A program made the translations under genes and the position numbers. This document shows positions 1 through 8,774 of a stretch of DNA of 64,000 nucleotides, in pieces. The DNA is from JAJDXO01 sp965221855 (lineage in GTDB: Bacteria; Pseudomonadota; Alphaproteobacteria; Rhodospirillales; UBA2165). The notes beneath the pieces are model-generated. The model was not told where the DNA came from. It ran no database searches and worked only from the letters and a program-made list of their open reading frames with translations. The stretch spans positions 124,001 through 188,000 of the forward strand of contig CBDCSV010000008.1 in NCBI GenBank assembly GCA_965221855.1, given 5' to 3'. Each line of letters begins with the position of its first letter. The first letter of the stretch is position 1.

Positions 1-780
1 AAACGCGTTGAGCAACAGAACCGTCGCCATGACATCGGGGGGTTGTTGGCCCGGCCAACCAGTCAAGCTGCCATAACAGGAGTGAGCGCCGAGCGCGGTT
101 TCAGGCGGAATGACGGCGCAGATTTCGGTCGCCGGTGCGCAGATGCGGACGGCCTCGCGGCGCGCGCCGGCAATGTCGCCGTCCCTCAAGTAAAACCAGA
201 CATCGCGGTGCTCGATGGCGAGGTCCCATTGGATGGCGAGTTCTGCCGGCGGGATATGCCGGATCAGTTCCTCGACCTCAGCCTTGAGCGCGGCCGTAAA
301 TCCAGGCGCCACAACCTCCATATGGCCGGGGTCGGGAAATGCAGCCCCGATGCAGCTATAGGTCAACGGGATACAGACCTGAAAGCGGACATATTCGGGG
401 ATGATCCCGTCTTTCTTGAACTGGCGAAATACGAAATAGGAATTTACGGCGTCACGGGTGTAACCGAGTTTCCAGCCGGGATCGCCGAAGCGAACTTCTT
501 CGACGCCATCCCGGACCCGAAACTGATAGTTGTCATCGAGACTCTGGGGGTGCCAAGTTTCCACGCCGTCTTCGTTGAGGGCCGGATAGCGCAGGGTTTC
601 GAGATCGCGGTGGCCGTTGAGTACCCGATGCGCGATACCGTCGACCCAATACCGCCGATCGCCCATTTCGCCGTCGGGCATATATGCGAGCCACTCGCCG
701 ATGCCGGGCCCGAATGCGTGGAACACCTCCTCCGGCGTATCGAGGGGAATGCTCCCTACGAGCAGCAGTTCATCCGGCAT
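1..780 (-). CDS. UROD/MetE-like TIM-barrel protein, partial (3' end outside window)
   Basis: An open minus-strand frame starts at the ATG at 780 (MPDELLLVGSIPLDTPEEVF) and stays open for 260 codons to the left edge, so the C-terminus is missing. A purine-rich AGGAGAG ribosome binding site lies just upstream of the ATG. The N-terminal LVGSIPL, the later FQVCIPL, the AIQWDLAIE strand and the AHSCYGSLTGWP segment recall the barrel strands of the uroporphyrinogen decarboxylase/cobalamin-independent methionine synthase superfamily, including its metal-binding His-x-Cys type strand. That assignment is by motif resemblance only. No substrate can be named. The overlapping plus-strand frame at 43-1113 is a shadow of this gene. 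Confidence 0.6.
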   Translation of the reverse strand, partial: MPDELLLVGSIPLDTPEEVFHAFGPGIGEWLAYMPDGEMGDRRYWVDGIAHRVLNGHRDLETLRYPALNEDGVETWHPQSLDDNYQFRVRDGVEEVRFGDPGWKLGYTRDAVNSYFVFRQFKKDGIIPEYVRFQVCIPLTYSCIGAAFPDPGHMEVVAPGFTAALKAEVEELIRHIPPAELAIQWDLAIEHRDVWFYLRDGDIAGARREAVRICAPATEICAVIPPETALGAHSCYGSLTGWPGQQPPDVMATVLLLNAF

Positions 781-1071
781 TGTTCTCTCCTGTTGGTAAG
801 TTTTCGGTTCGTTTCAGGCGCGGCCGATATCGGCCGCCGGTGGGTTCCCGTCGCAAGAAAGAGCCGGTCAACCGCCAATATACTGTTTAACGCACATTTT
901 GTGCCTTACTTATCATCCGGTACCGGCATGCCCGTCGCGGCCACATCCCGCGCGAGTCGGGCCGTCTCGCTCTCCAGTCAGGAGATAACCGACTGGCCCG
1001 CCGTCGGTAACCCGATCAAGAACCGGAGCATGATCGCAACAAAGGGCGGCAAATGCCGCTCTTTCTCCTTA
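781..1071. other. intergenic region between the partial barrel gene and IS256 copy 1
   Basis: This stretch should hold the promoter of the minus-strand gene starting at 780. I see no convincing gene, RNA or strong palindrome in it. It ends in TCTCCTTA (1064-1071), which is the left target duplication of the insertion sequence that follows. Confidence 0.4.
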
Positions 1072-2351
1072 GGTAACGTCAAGAGTTATGTGTCAGGGAG
1101 ACTGGGGTACTGATTCCCTGAGACTTGTTTTCGTGAATGAAGACCGCGTAGAGGATGCGGTCCATTGAGGTTTTATCCTTGAAGGTTCCCATGGGCCGGG
1201 TTCGTCTGCGAACCTCGCGGAACCTCCGTTCGATGGCATTGGTGGTCCTGACCTGCTTTCGCTCGGCGAGGTCCTTGTAGCGGAAGCAGGTGAGCAGGTC
1301 GTCGAGGTCGTTGCGCAGGCAGGCGACGGCCTTGGGGTAGGTATCTTCCCAGGCGTCGGCGAAGCGGCGGGCGGCGGTCTCGGCCTTGCGGCGGTTGGGG
1401 GCATTCATGACGGCGTGGACGTCGGCCTTGACGGCCTGCTGGTCGGCTACGCGGACCTTGTTGAGGATGTTCCTGATTTTGTGCGCCCAGCACCTCTGAA
1501 CGGGGATGCCGTGATAGACGATCGGCAAGGCGGCGAGCAGGCCTTGGCCGCCATCAACGCAGATCATCTCAAGGCCCTCGCCGGTGAGGCCGCGGCGGTG
1601 CAACGCGGTGAGGAAGCGCTCCCACTCCGCGGCGCTCTCGCTGGCGGCGAGTTGGAAGTCGATAATCTCCTTCTTGCCGTCGTGCCGTATGCCCAGCGCC
1701 ACCAGGACCGGCCTCCTGAGCGCGCCGGCGCCGGTCTTGCAGGCCAGCACCACGCCGTCGAGCATCAGCGCCTTGTAGGCGTTCTTCAGCGGCCGGCGGT
1801 GGAATGCGGCGACCGACAGATCGAGGGTCTTGGCGACCCGGCTCACCGTCGCGGCCGAGACCGGACGCCCGAGCAGGGCAAGCAGGACCTCGCCGACCTT
1901 GCGGGTCGAGAGCCCCAGCACGAAGCCGGCCAGGATGGCGCGGTCGATCTCTGGAGCGCGCCTTGCGTAGCTCTTCAGAACCTCGGTCGGGCAGAAGTGC
2001 CGGGTGCGCGGCACGTTGAGCTCGATGTCGCCGAGCTCGCTGAGCAGGCGGCGCCGGTAGGTGCCGTTGCGCCGGTCGCGCATAGCGCTGCCATCGAGGC
2101 CGTCGAGCCAGCGATCCACCGCCTCGGCCATCCGGCCCTCGATGATCTCGGCCAGCGCCTGGCGGCCAAGCGGGCGATAACCCTCGCCCCAGTCCAATCC
2201 GCCTGCTTGCATCTCCTTCACCACCTCAAAGGCTTGTGGTAGGTTCTCAATCGTTACAGCTTGCTGTGGCATCGGGGTGATCCTTCTTGCGGTTGTCGTA
2301 AACCACAGGGAGTACCCCATTCCCAACTGACACATAAATTTTTACGTCACC
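1072..2351 (-). mobile_element. IS256-family insertion sequence, copy 1
   Basis: A 1280-bp element bounded by imperfect inverted repeats, GGTAACGTCAAGAGTTATGT on the left and GGTGACGTAAAAATTTATGT read inward from the right. The 8-bp target duplication TCTCCTTA is found at 1064-1071 and 2352-2359, as expected for IS256 transposition (8-9 bp). It carries one transposase gene on the minus strand. The right end lies 129 bp upstream of coxS, so the insertion sits in the upstream region of the cox operon. The sequence is almost identical to the copies at 32059-33338 and 60111-61390. Confidence 0.95.
1079..2272 (-). CDS. IS256-family transposase (mutator-type DDE), copy 1
   Basis: The protein is about 397 aa from MPQQAVTIENL. 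I chose the ATG at 2272 because AAGGAT lies just upstream; a longer frame open from 2335 starts inside the terminal repeat. Catalytic acidic residues are visible in LMLDGVV, ICVDGGQGL and NAIERRFREV, and the IS256 signature CWAHKIRN follows the second Asp. It cuts and pastes or copies the element through a circular intermediate, as known for the family. Compared with copies 2 and 3, this copy has Tyr in place of Phe in the C-terminal DRIL(Y/F)AVF segment. The gene looks intact. Confidence 0.93.
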   Translation of the reverse strand: MPQQAVTIENLPQAFEVVKEMQAGGLDWGEGYRPLGRQALAEIIEGRMAEAVDRWLDGLDGSAMRDRRNGTYRRRLLSELGDIELNVPRTRHFCPTEVLKSYARRAPEIDRAILAGFVLGLSTRKVGEVLLALLGRPVSAATVSRVAKTLDLSVAAFHRRPLKNAYKALMLDGVVLACKTGAGALRRPVLVALGIRHDGKKEIIDFQLAASESAAEWERFLTALHRRGLTGEGLEMICVDGGQGLLAALPIVYHGIPVQRCWAHKIRNILNKVRVADQQAVKADVHAVMNAPNRRKAETAARRFADAWEDTYPKAVACLRNDLDDLLTCFRYKDLAERKQVRTTNAIERRFREVRRRTRPMGTFKDKTSMDRILYAVFIHENKSQGISTPVSLTHNS

Positions 2352-2480
2352 TCTCCTTAATGTCCCTTGATTTTGAACCGGGCCAGCCGCACACTTTCAT
2401 CAAGGCTGGGTCAGAAGGCCCCCCGCGTTCAGAAGAGCGGCCGCGCAAGAATATACGCAGACCTTTCCAGGGAGGTTCAC

Positions 2481-2948
2481 ATGGCCACCGTGTCCATGAC
2501 GGTGAACGGCAACGCCGTCGCCGCCGACGTCGAGGCGGATACGCTGCTCGTCGACTACATCCGAGAACATATCGGCCTTACCGGCACCCACGTGGGGTGC
2601 GATACCAGCCAGTGCGGCTCGTGCTGCGTCATGCTCGACGGCGACAGCATCAAGAGCTGCACCATGCTGGCGGTTCAGGCCGAGGGCGCCGAGGTCACGA
2701 CCATCGAAGGCCTCGCCGCGGGTGGCGATTTCCACCCCATGCAGCAGGCGTTCCACGACAATCACGCGCTGCAATGCGGCTTCTGCACGCCGGGGATGGT
2801 GATCAGCGCCATTGATCTGGCGGCCAAGAACCCGGATATCGACGAGGCGGGCGTCCGCCGCGGCCTCGAAGGCAATCTCTGCCGCTGCACCGGTTATCAC
2901 AACATCGTCAAGGCGGTGTTGGCCGGCGCGCAAGCGATGAAAGGATAG
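2481..2948 (+). CDS. coxS: aerobic CO dehydrogenase-type small subunit, [2Fe-2S] protein
   Basis: 155 aa, the electron-transfer subunit of a molybdenum hydroxylase. Both [2Fe-2S] clusters are visible: the N-terminal plant-ferredoxin type uses Cys40, 45, 48 and 60 (CDTSQCGSCC...C), and the C-terminal helical type uses Cys99, 102, 134 and 136 (CGFC, CRCTGYH). The ATG at 2481 is preferred over the upstream in-frame ATG at 2367 because GGGAGG is correctly spaced before it and family members start here. It is first in a coxS-coxL-coxM order, 4 bp from coxL, which is the arrangement typical of form II (BMS) clusters. An IS256 copy lies 129 bp upstream and could affect expression. Confidence 0.9.
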   Translation: MATVSMTVNGNAVAADVEADTLLVDYIREHIGLTGTHVGCDTSQCGSCCVMLDGDSIKSCTMLAVQAEGAEVTTIEGLAAGGDFHPMQQAFHDNHALQCGFCTPGMVISAIDLAAKNPDIDEAGVRRGLEGNLCRCTGYHNIVKAVLAGAQAMKG

Positions 2949-2952
2949 GGCC

Positions 2953-5316
2953 ATGACCGAGCATGGAATTGGCGTTGCGGTAAAGCGCAAGGAAGACAGG
3001 CGGTTCCTCACCGGGAACGGCAACTACACCGACGACATCAACCGGCCGGGCCAGACCTATGCGTATTTCCTGCGCAGCCAGGTGGCCCACGCGGAGATCA
3101 AGGGCGTCGATACGTCCGCCGCCGAGGCGGCAGACGGCGTCCTCGCCGTGTTCACCGGCGCCGATCTGGCGGCCGACGAAGTGGGCGGGATTCCCTGCGG
3201 CTGGGGGCTCACGTTCCAGAACGGCGACCCCATGATCGAGCCGGCTCATCCCGCGCTCGCCCAGGGCAAGGTCCGCCACGTGGGCGATGCCATCGCCGTG
3301 GTGGTGGCCGAGACCAGGAAGCAGGCCAAGGCGGCGGCCCAATTGATCGAGGCCGACCTCAACGAACTGCCGGCGGTGGTCGATATGAGAAAGGCCATCG
3401 AAGGCGGCACGCTGGTCCACGACGAAGCGGCGGAAAATACCTGCTACGACTGGGCCATCGGCGAGAAGGCCGACGTGGATGCGGCGTTCGACGGGGCCGA
3501 CCACGTCACCTCCATCGACATCTACAACAACCGGCTGATCCCCAACGCCATCGAACCGCGGGTCGCGCTGGCCGAGTACGAAGCGGCGACCGGGGACTAC
3601 ACCCTCTACACGACGACCCAGAACCCGCACGTCATCCGGCTGCTGATGGGCGCGTTCGTGCTGCAAATCCCCGAGCACAAGCTCAGGATCGTCGCGCCCG
3701 ACGTGGGCGGCGGCTTCGGCTCGAAGATCTTCCACTACGCCGAAGAGGCGGTGCTGACCTGGGCGTCGGCCAAGGTGGGCCGGCCCATCAAGTGGACCGC
3801 CGAGCGTTCGGAGAGCTTCATGACCGATGCGCACGGGCGGGATCACGTCACCCATGCCGAGCTTGCCCTCGACAAGGAAGGCAAGTTCCTCGGGCTGCGG
3901 GTCCAGACCCTCGCCAATATGGGGGCCTATCTCTCCTCGTTCGCGCCCGCCATACCGACCTATCTGCATGCGACCCTGCTGGCGGGCGTCTACACCACGC
4001 CGCTGATCTACGCCAACATCCGCGCCGTGTTCACCAACACGGTGCCGGTGGACGCATACCGCGGGGCGGGGCGGCCGGAAGCGGCCTATCTGCTTGAACG
4101 GATCGTCTCCAAGGCGGCCCGCGAGATGGGGATCGACCAGGTGGAAATCCGGCGGAAGAACTTCATTCCGTCCGATGCCTTCCCCTATCAGACGCCGGTG
4201 GCGCTGCAATACGATTCCGGCGATTACGAAGCCACCCTGTCGGCGGCCCTCGAGGCGGCGGACGTCGACGGCTTCGCCGGGCGCAGGGAAGCCGCCGCCA
4301 AGGACGGCAAGCTTCGGGGGCTCGGCTACTCCACCTATATCGAGGCCTGCGGCGTCGCGCCGTCGGCGGTGGCGGGGGCCTTGGGCGCCCGGGCCGGTCT
4401 CTACGAATCGGCGGTGGTCCGCGTTCACCCGACGGGCAGCGTGACCGTGTTCACCGGCTCCCACTCCCACGGGCAAAGCCACGAGACGACGTTCGCGCAG
4501 CTCGTTTCCGAGCAGCTCGGCGTCGACTTCGAGGCCGTCGACATAGTCCACGGCGATACGTCGAAGATCCAGTTCGGTATGGGAACCTACGGCTCCCGGT
4601 CCCTGGCGGTGGGCGGCGAAGCCATCGTCCGGGCGGCCAACAAGATCGTCGACAAGGGCAAGAAGATCGCGGCCCACATCCTGGAGGCGTCCGAGACCGA
4701 TATCGAGTTCGCGGACGGAACCTATACGGTGAAGGGCACCGACAAGGCCATGGCCTTCGGCGAAGTGGCGCTGGCGGCCTACGTGCCCCACAACTTCCCC
4801 CACGAGACCCTGGAGCCGGGGCTGGAGGAGTCGGCGTTCTTCGATCCGCTGAACTTCGCCTTCCCGGGCGGGTGCCATGTCTGCGAGGTGGAAGTGGACC
4901 CGGACACCGGTGTCGTGGACGTGGTCAATTTCACCGCCGTCGATGATGTCGGGCGAGTGATCAACCCGATGGTCGTCGAGGGACAGGTCCACGGCGGCGT
5001 CACCCAGGGCATCGGCCAGGCGCTGCTGGAGAATGCCGTCTATGACGAAAACGGCCAGCTGCTCAGCGGGTCCTATATGGACTACACCATGCCCCGGGCC
5101 GACGACGTGCCGTCCTATCAGGTCTCGACCGAAGTGACTCTCTGCGCTCACAATTCGCTGGGCGTGAAGGGTGTCGGCGAGGTGGGCACCATCGGCTCCA
5201 CCCCGGCGGTGATCAATGCGGTGGTCGATGCGCTCGCGGAAAAGGGCGTCACCGACATGCCGCTGCCGGCCACGCCGCAAAATGTCTGGCGGGCCCTTCA
5301 GGAAGCAGGAGCGTAA
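2953..5316 (+). CDS. coxL: molybdopterin-binding large subunit, form II CO dehydrogenase-like
   Basis: 787 aa, xanthine dehydrogenase/CoxL family, binding the molybdenum-cytosine dinucleotide centre. The active-site loop near residues 367-375 reads AYRGAGRPEA, the form II type, not the AYxCSFR loop with the catalytic Cys that defines true form I CO dehydrogenase. The glycine-rich GGGFGSKIF and the C-terminal GVKGVGEVGTIG with the conserved active-site Glu are present. Form II enzymes are often unproven on CO and may oxidise other small compounds, so the substrate is uncertain. It lies tightly between coxS and coxM. The long minus-strand frame 2908-5340 is a codon-bias shadow. Confidence 0.88.
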   Translation: MTEHGIGVAVKRKEDRRFLTGNGNYTDDINRPGQTYAYFLRSQVAHAEIKGVDTSAAEAADGVLAVFTGADLAADEVGGIPCGWGLTFQNGDPMIEPAHPALAQGKVRHVGDAIAVVVAETRKQAKAAAQLIEADLNELPAVVDMRKAIEGGTLVHDEAAENTCYDWAIGEKADVDAAFDGADHVTSIDIYNNRLIPNAIEPRVALAEYEAATGDYTLYTTTQNPHVIRLLMGAFVLQIPEHKLRIVAPDVGGGFGSKIFHYAEEAVLTWASAKVGRPIKWTAERSESFMTDAHGRDHVTHAELALDKEGKFLGLRVQTLANMGAYLSSFAPAIPTYLHATLLAGVYTTPLIYANIRAVFTNTVPVDAYRGAGRPEAAYLLERIVSKAAREMGIDQVEIRRKNFIPSDAFPYQTPVALQYDSGDYEATLSAALEAADVDGFAGRREAAAKDGKLRGLGYSTYIEACGVAPSAVAGALGARAGLYESAVVRVHPTGSVTVFTGSHSHGQSHETTFAQLVSEQLGVDFEAVDIVHGDTSKIQFGMGTYGSRSLAVGGEAIVRAANKIVDKGKKIAAHILEASETDIEFADGTYTVKGTDKAMAFGEVALAAYVPHNFPHETLEPGLEESAFFDPLNFAFPGGCHVCEVEVDPDTGVVDVVNFTAVDDVGRVINPMVVEGQVHGGVTQGIGQALLENAVYDENGQLLSGSYMDYTMPRADDVPSYQVSTEVTLCAHNSLGVKGVGEVGTIGSTPAVINAVVDALAEKGVTDMPLPATPQNVWRALQEAGA

Positions 5317-5319
5317 ATC

Positions 5320-6114
5320 ATGAGCGGATTCAATTATCACAAGGCCAGTGACGTCGCCGACGCCGCCGGCAAATCTTCATCCGAAGACGCGCTCCCCCTG
5401 GCGGGCGGCATGACCCTCCTGCCGTCGATCAAGCTCGGCCTGTCGGATCCGTCGGATCTGGTGGATCTCGCCGGCATCGACGATCTGAAAGGCATCTCGG
5501 TGGACGGCGATACGGTGACCGTCGGCGCCATGACCCGGCATGCCGACGTGGCGGGCTCGGCCGACGTCCGGAAGGCCATCCCGGCGCTCGCCGCCATGGC
5601 CGGCGGTATCGGCGATCCCCAGGTCCGCAACCGGGGCACCATCGGCGGGTCCATCGCCAACAACGATCCGGCTGCCGACTATCCGGCGGCCTGCCTGGGC
5701 CTCGGCGCCACCATCGTCACCAACAACCGCGAGATCGCGGCCGACGACTTCTTCACCGGCCTGTTCGAAACCGCGCTTGAGGCGGGCGAGATCATTACCG
5801 CGGTCAAGTTCCCGGTGCCCGCCAAGGCGGCCTACGAGAAATTCCCCAACCCGGCGTCGCGCTACGCGCTGGTCGGCGTCCTCGTTGCCGACGGTCCGGC
5901 CGGAACCCGGGTCGCGGTGACCGGCGCGGGCGTCAATGGCGTCTTCCGTCAGGGCGACATGGAGGCGGCCCTCGGCGGTTCGTTCAGCGCCGACGCGCTG
6001 GACGGCATCAGCGTCGCCGAAGGGGACATGGCGTCCGACCTTCATGCGGCGGCGGACTACCGGGCGCACTTGGTGGGCGTCATCGCCAAGCGCGCGGTCG
6101 CCGCGGCGGGCTAG
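5320..6114 (+). CDS. coxM: FAD-binding medium subunit of CO dehydrogenase-type enzyme
   Basis: 264 aa, passing electrons from the iron-sulfur subunit to the FAD acceptor side. FAD-binding signatures are seen as AGGMTLLPSIKL near residue 27 and RNRGTIGGSIANNDPAADYP near residue 105, both standard for the CoxM/CutM family. It starts 3 bp after coxL. Together with coxS and coxL it would form the usual (LMS)2 heterohexamer. A gap of about 110 bp precedes the MoxR gene. Confidence 0.88.
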   Translation: MSGFNYHKASDVADAAGKSSSEDALPLAGGMTLLPSIKLGLSDPSDLVDLAGIDDLKGISVDGDTVTVGAMTRHADVAGSADVRKAIPALAAMAGGIGDPQVRNRGTIGGSIANNDPAADYPAACLGLGATIVTNNREIAADDFFTGLFETALEAGEIITAVKFPVPAKAAYEKFPNPASRYALVGVLVADGPAGTRVAVTGAGVNGVFRQGDMEAALGGSFSADALDGISVAEGDMASDLHAAADYRAHLVGVIAKRAVAAAG

Positions 6115-6224
6115 GCCCGCAACTCGGACAGGCATTCCGGCCGCCGCTCCAATGATGGACAGGGGCGGCGGCGGTGCCTATGCTCGCGCCGCCCGTTAAA
6201 TCAAAAACAAGGGACGTTGACCCC

Positions 6225-7142
6225 ATGGCAGCCATTCCGGGTTCCGTCGACGGCACCATCGAGACCCTTCGGGGCGGGAACTACCTGGCCAACCGCAGCC
6301 TGGCGACGGCGCTGTATCTCTCGTTGAGCCTGGGCCGGCCCCTGTTCCTCGAGGGCGAGGCCGGGGTCGGCAAGACCGAGGTCGCCAAGGTCCTGTCCGA
6401 GACCCTCGGCCGGCGGCTGCTGCGTCTTCAATGCTACGAGGGTCTCGACGTCACCACCGCGGTCTATGAATGGAACTATCCCCGCCAGATGGTGGAAATC
6501 CGCATGTCCGAGGCGGCAGGCGACCGGGACCGGGATACGCTGGAATCGGATATCTTCGGCGATCAGTTCCTGATCAAGCGGCCGCTTTTGCAGAGCCTGG
6601 AGCCGCAGGCGGACGGCCCGCCCATCCTGCTGATCGACGAGCTCGACCGGACCGACGAGCCGTTCGAGGCCTATTTGCTGGAGGTGCTGTCCGACTTCCA
6701 GATCACCATTCCCGAGATCGGCACCGTCAAGGCGGACCAACCGCCCATCGTCGTCATCACCTCCAACCGGACCCGGGAAATTCACGACGCATTGAAGCGC
6801 CGGTGCTTCTATCATTGGGTCGGATTTCCCAACGCGGAGCGCGAGCTGGAAATCCTGCAGGTGAAGGCGCCGGAAGCGCCGGCGGGCCTGTCGGCGGAGG
6901 TGGTCGGTTTCGTCCACCGGCTCCGCGACATGGATTTGTTCAAGCTGCCGGGAATCGCCGAGACCATCGACTGGGCCCATGCGCTGACCCAGCTCGATTG
7001 CATGTCCCTCGATCCGGAGACCGTCAACGACACGCTGGGCGCGATCCTCAAATATCAGGACGATATCCAGCGCATCCAGGGCAGCGAGGCCAACCGCATC
7101 CTGACCGAGGTGAAGGCCGAGCTCGCCCAGGCGCCGGCCTGA
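6225..7142 (+). CDS. coxD: MoxR-family AAA+ ATPase (CoxD-like)
   Basis: 305 aa from the ATG at 6225, which has AAGGGA upstream; an in-frame ATG at 6174 would add 17 residues. Walker A is GEAGVGKT (residues 44-51), Walker B is ILLIDELDR, and a sensor-1 type ITSNRTREI follows. MoxR ATPases paired with VWA proteins act as chaperones that insert or mature metal centres; CoxD with CoxE matures the Cu/Mo site of CO dehydrogenase in Oligotropha. Its place after coxSLM and directly before a CoxE-like gene supports that role, although a form II enzyme may not need copper. Confidence 0.82.
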   Translation: MAAIPGSVDGTIETLRGGNYLANRSLATALYLSLSLGRPLFLEGEAGVGKTEVAKVLSETLGRRLLRLQCYEGLDVTTAVYEWNYPRQMVEIRMSEAAGDRDRDTLESDIFGDQFLIKRPLLQSLEPQADGPPILLIDELDRTDEPFEAYLLEVLSDFQITIPEIGTVKADQPPIVVITSNRTREIHDALKRRCFYHWVGFPNAERELEILQVKAPEAPAGLSAEVVGFVHRLRDMDLFKLPGIAETIDWAHALTQLDCMSLDPETVNDTLGAILKYQDDIQRIQGSEANRILTEVKAELAQAPA

Positions 7143-7144
7143 AC

Positions 7145-8392
7145 GTGCCCGCCGTCAGTCCGGACATCCCCGATGCGCCCGAAGCGGATGCGGGCGGGCG
7201 CCTGTTCGAGAACATTATGCATTTTGCCCGGGTGCTTCGGGCGGCCGGCCTGCCCATCGGCCCCGGCCAGGTGATCGAGGCCCTGCGGGCGGTCACCGTC
7301 GTCGGGCTCGGCAGCCGGGAGGACTTCTACTGGACCCTCCACGCGGTGTTCGTCAATCGCCGGGACCAGCGCGAGGTATTCGATCAGGCGTTCCACATCT
7401 TCTGGCGCAATCCGCAAATTCTTGAACGCATGATGCAGATGATGGTGCCGGAGATCGGGGGCGGCGAGGAAGCGCCGCCGACCGAGGAGATTTCCCGCCG
7501 GGTGGCGGAAGCCATGTCCGGCAATTCCGGCGAGGGCCGGGAGCCGGAAGAGGAGGAGATCGAGCTCGACGCCTCGCTGACCTGGAGCGCGAACGAGGTC
7601 CTGGGCGAAAAGGATTTCGAGAAGATGTCGGCGGACGAGGTGGCCGAGGCCATCGCCGCGGTGCAGCGCATGCGTCTCCCGATCATGGAAATTCCCACCC
7701 GGCGGTTCCGCATGGATACGGCGGGCGCCCGGGTCGATATGCGCAAGACCCTGCGCGCCGCGCTGCGGTCGGGCAGCGACTACATCCCGATCCAGTGGCG
7801 CAGGCGCCGCACCCGCCATCCGCCGCTGGTCATCATCTGCGACGTGTCCGGTTCCATGGACCGCTACTCGCGGATGCTGCTTCATTTCATGCACGCCGTC
7901 ACCAACGACCGGGACCGGGTCCACGCGTTCCTGTTCGGCACCCGGCTGACCAACGTCACCCGCTATCTGCGCAACAAGGACGTGGATGCGGCGCTGGCCA
8001 ACGTGGGCGCGGCGGTCGAGGACTGGGCCGGCGGCACGCGGATCGGCCACTGCCTCCGCGACTTCAACATGTATTGGTCACGCCGGGTGCTGACCCAGGG
8101 CGCGGTGGTTCTTCTGATCTCCGATGGGTTGGACCGGGACGAGGCGACCGGTCTGGAGAAGGAAATCGAGCGGCTGCACAAATCCTGCCGCCGGCTGATC
8201 TGGCTGAATCCGCTGCTGCGCTATGACGAGTTCCAGCCGAAATCCCTCGGCATCCGCGCGATCCTGCCCCACGTGGACGAGTTCCGGCCGGTGCACAGTC
8301 TGAACAGCCTCGCCGAACTGACCGCGGTGCTGAGCCGCGAGGCGCCCCGCCGCCTCGAGGCCCGGTCCCAGTGGGACCTGCCCGCGGCTTAG
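7145..8392 (+). CDS. coxE: VWA domain protein, CoxE-like
   Basis: About 415 aa. The start is inferred as GTG at 7145, 2 bp after the MoxR stop, since the upstream part of the open frame overlaps MoxR. The von Willebrand A domain with its MIDAS site is clear in the second half: DVSGSMD near residue 231, then AGGTRIGHC, then LISDGLDRDE. An acidic linker lies in the middle. The N-terminal half matches the CoxE/YehP-type region. It is the expected partner of the MoxR ATPase just upstream in maturing the molybdenum hydroxylase. The start is weakly supported because no good ribosome binding site is seen, so translational coupling is likely. Confidence 0.8.
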   Translation: MPAVSPDIPDAPEADAGGRLFENIMHFARVLRAAGLPIGPGQVIEALRAVTVVGLGSREDFYWTLHAVFVNRRDQREVFDQAFHIFWRNPQILERMMQMMVPEIGGGEEAPPTEEISRRVAEAMSGNSGEGREPEEEEIELDASLTWSANEVLGEKDFEKMSADEVAEAIAAVQRMRLPIMEIPTRRFRMDTAGARVDMRKTLRAALRSGSDYIPIQWRRRRTRHPPLVIICDVSGSMDRYSRMLLHFMHAVTNDRDRVHAFLFGTRLTNVTRYLRNKDVDAALANVGAAVEDWAGGTRIGHCLRDFNMYWSRRVLTQGAVVLLISDGLDRDEATGLEKEIERLHKSCRRLIWLNPLLRYDEFQPKSLGIRAILPHVDEFRPVHSLNSLAELTAVLSREAPRRLEARSQWDLPAA

Positions 8393-8411
8393 AGGGCCGG
8401 TGGCTTAGAGG

Positions 8412-8774
8412 TCAGTCCTCCCACTGGATCAGGTTGGCGCGGATCAGGGCGAAGAAGACGTCCTCGCGTTTGAACCGCCAGCCGAGGTGCACGCCGCATT
8501 CGGCGCAGTTGGCGATCCGCCACGCATAGCCCTTGAACCAGGTGAATTCGGCGGATGGATTACCCCAGGTCACCACGCCCGGCGCTTCCTTGAAGCAGGC
8601 CACCCGATAGAGGAATCCGGTCGGGTTGAACACCGTATGCTCGTGGCCGCCGTTGCGCCGGACCCGCCAGCGGCCCCGGGTGATCAGATGGCCGCAGCCG
8701 GCGCAATAGAGGCCGTCGTCCTCCGAGAGGGCGGTCTCGTCGATGGTCACGTCGCCCGGCGTTTGATCCAACAT
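8412..8774 (-). CDS. bacterial cereblon-like CULT-domain protein
   Basis: 120 aa, a stand-alone CULT (cereblon-type ligand-binding) domain. Zinc ligands are two CxxC pairs, Cys24/27 and Cys90/93. The aromatic cage known to bind thalidomide-type imides and uracil in cereblon and in Magnetospirillum MsCI4 is present as Trp79 (EFTWFKGY), Trp85 (YAW) and Trp99 (LGW). Asn50-Pro51 (VFNPTGF) and Phe77 are also kept, and Phe101 stands where MsCI4, as I recall it, has Tyr. The HEHTVFNPTG stretch closely resembles the Magnetospirillum protein. Its natural ligand and role in bacteria are not known. It directly follows der (the stop of der abuts its ATG position across the junction, both on the minus strand with this gene downstream). 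Confidence 0.88.
   Translation of the reverse strand: MLDQTPGDVTIDETALSEDDGLYCAGCGHLITRGRWRVRRNGGHEHTVFNPTGFLYRVACFKEAPGVVTWGNPSAEFTWFKGYAWRIANCAECGVHLGWRFKREDVFFALIRANLIQWED

Noticed and set aside
43..1113. 356-aa plus-strand frame at the left edge
   Set aside because: The minus strand has a coherent protein with a ribosome binding site and strand-like motifs here, and the plus frame runs into the IS256 end.
2908..5340. 810-aa minus-strand open frame opposite coxL
   Set aside because: It lies wholly antisense to a recognisable gene, has His/Arg/Gly-rich composition and no family motifs; it results from high GC at third positions.
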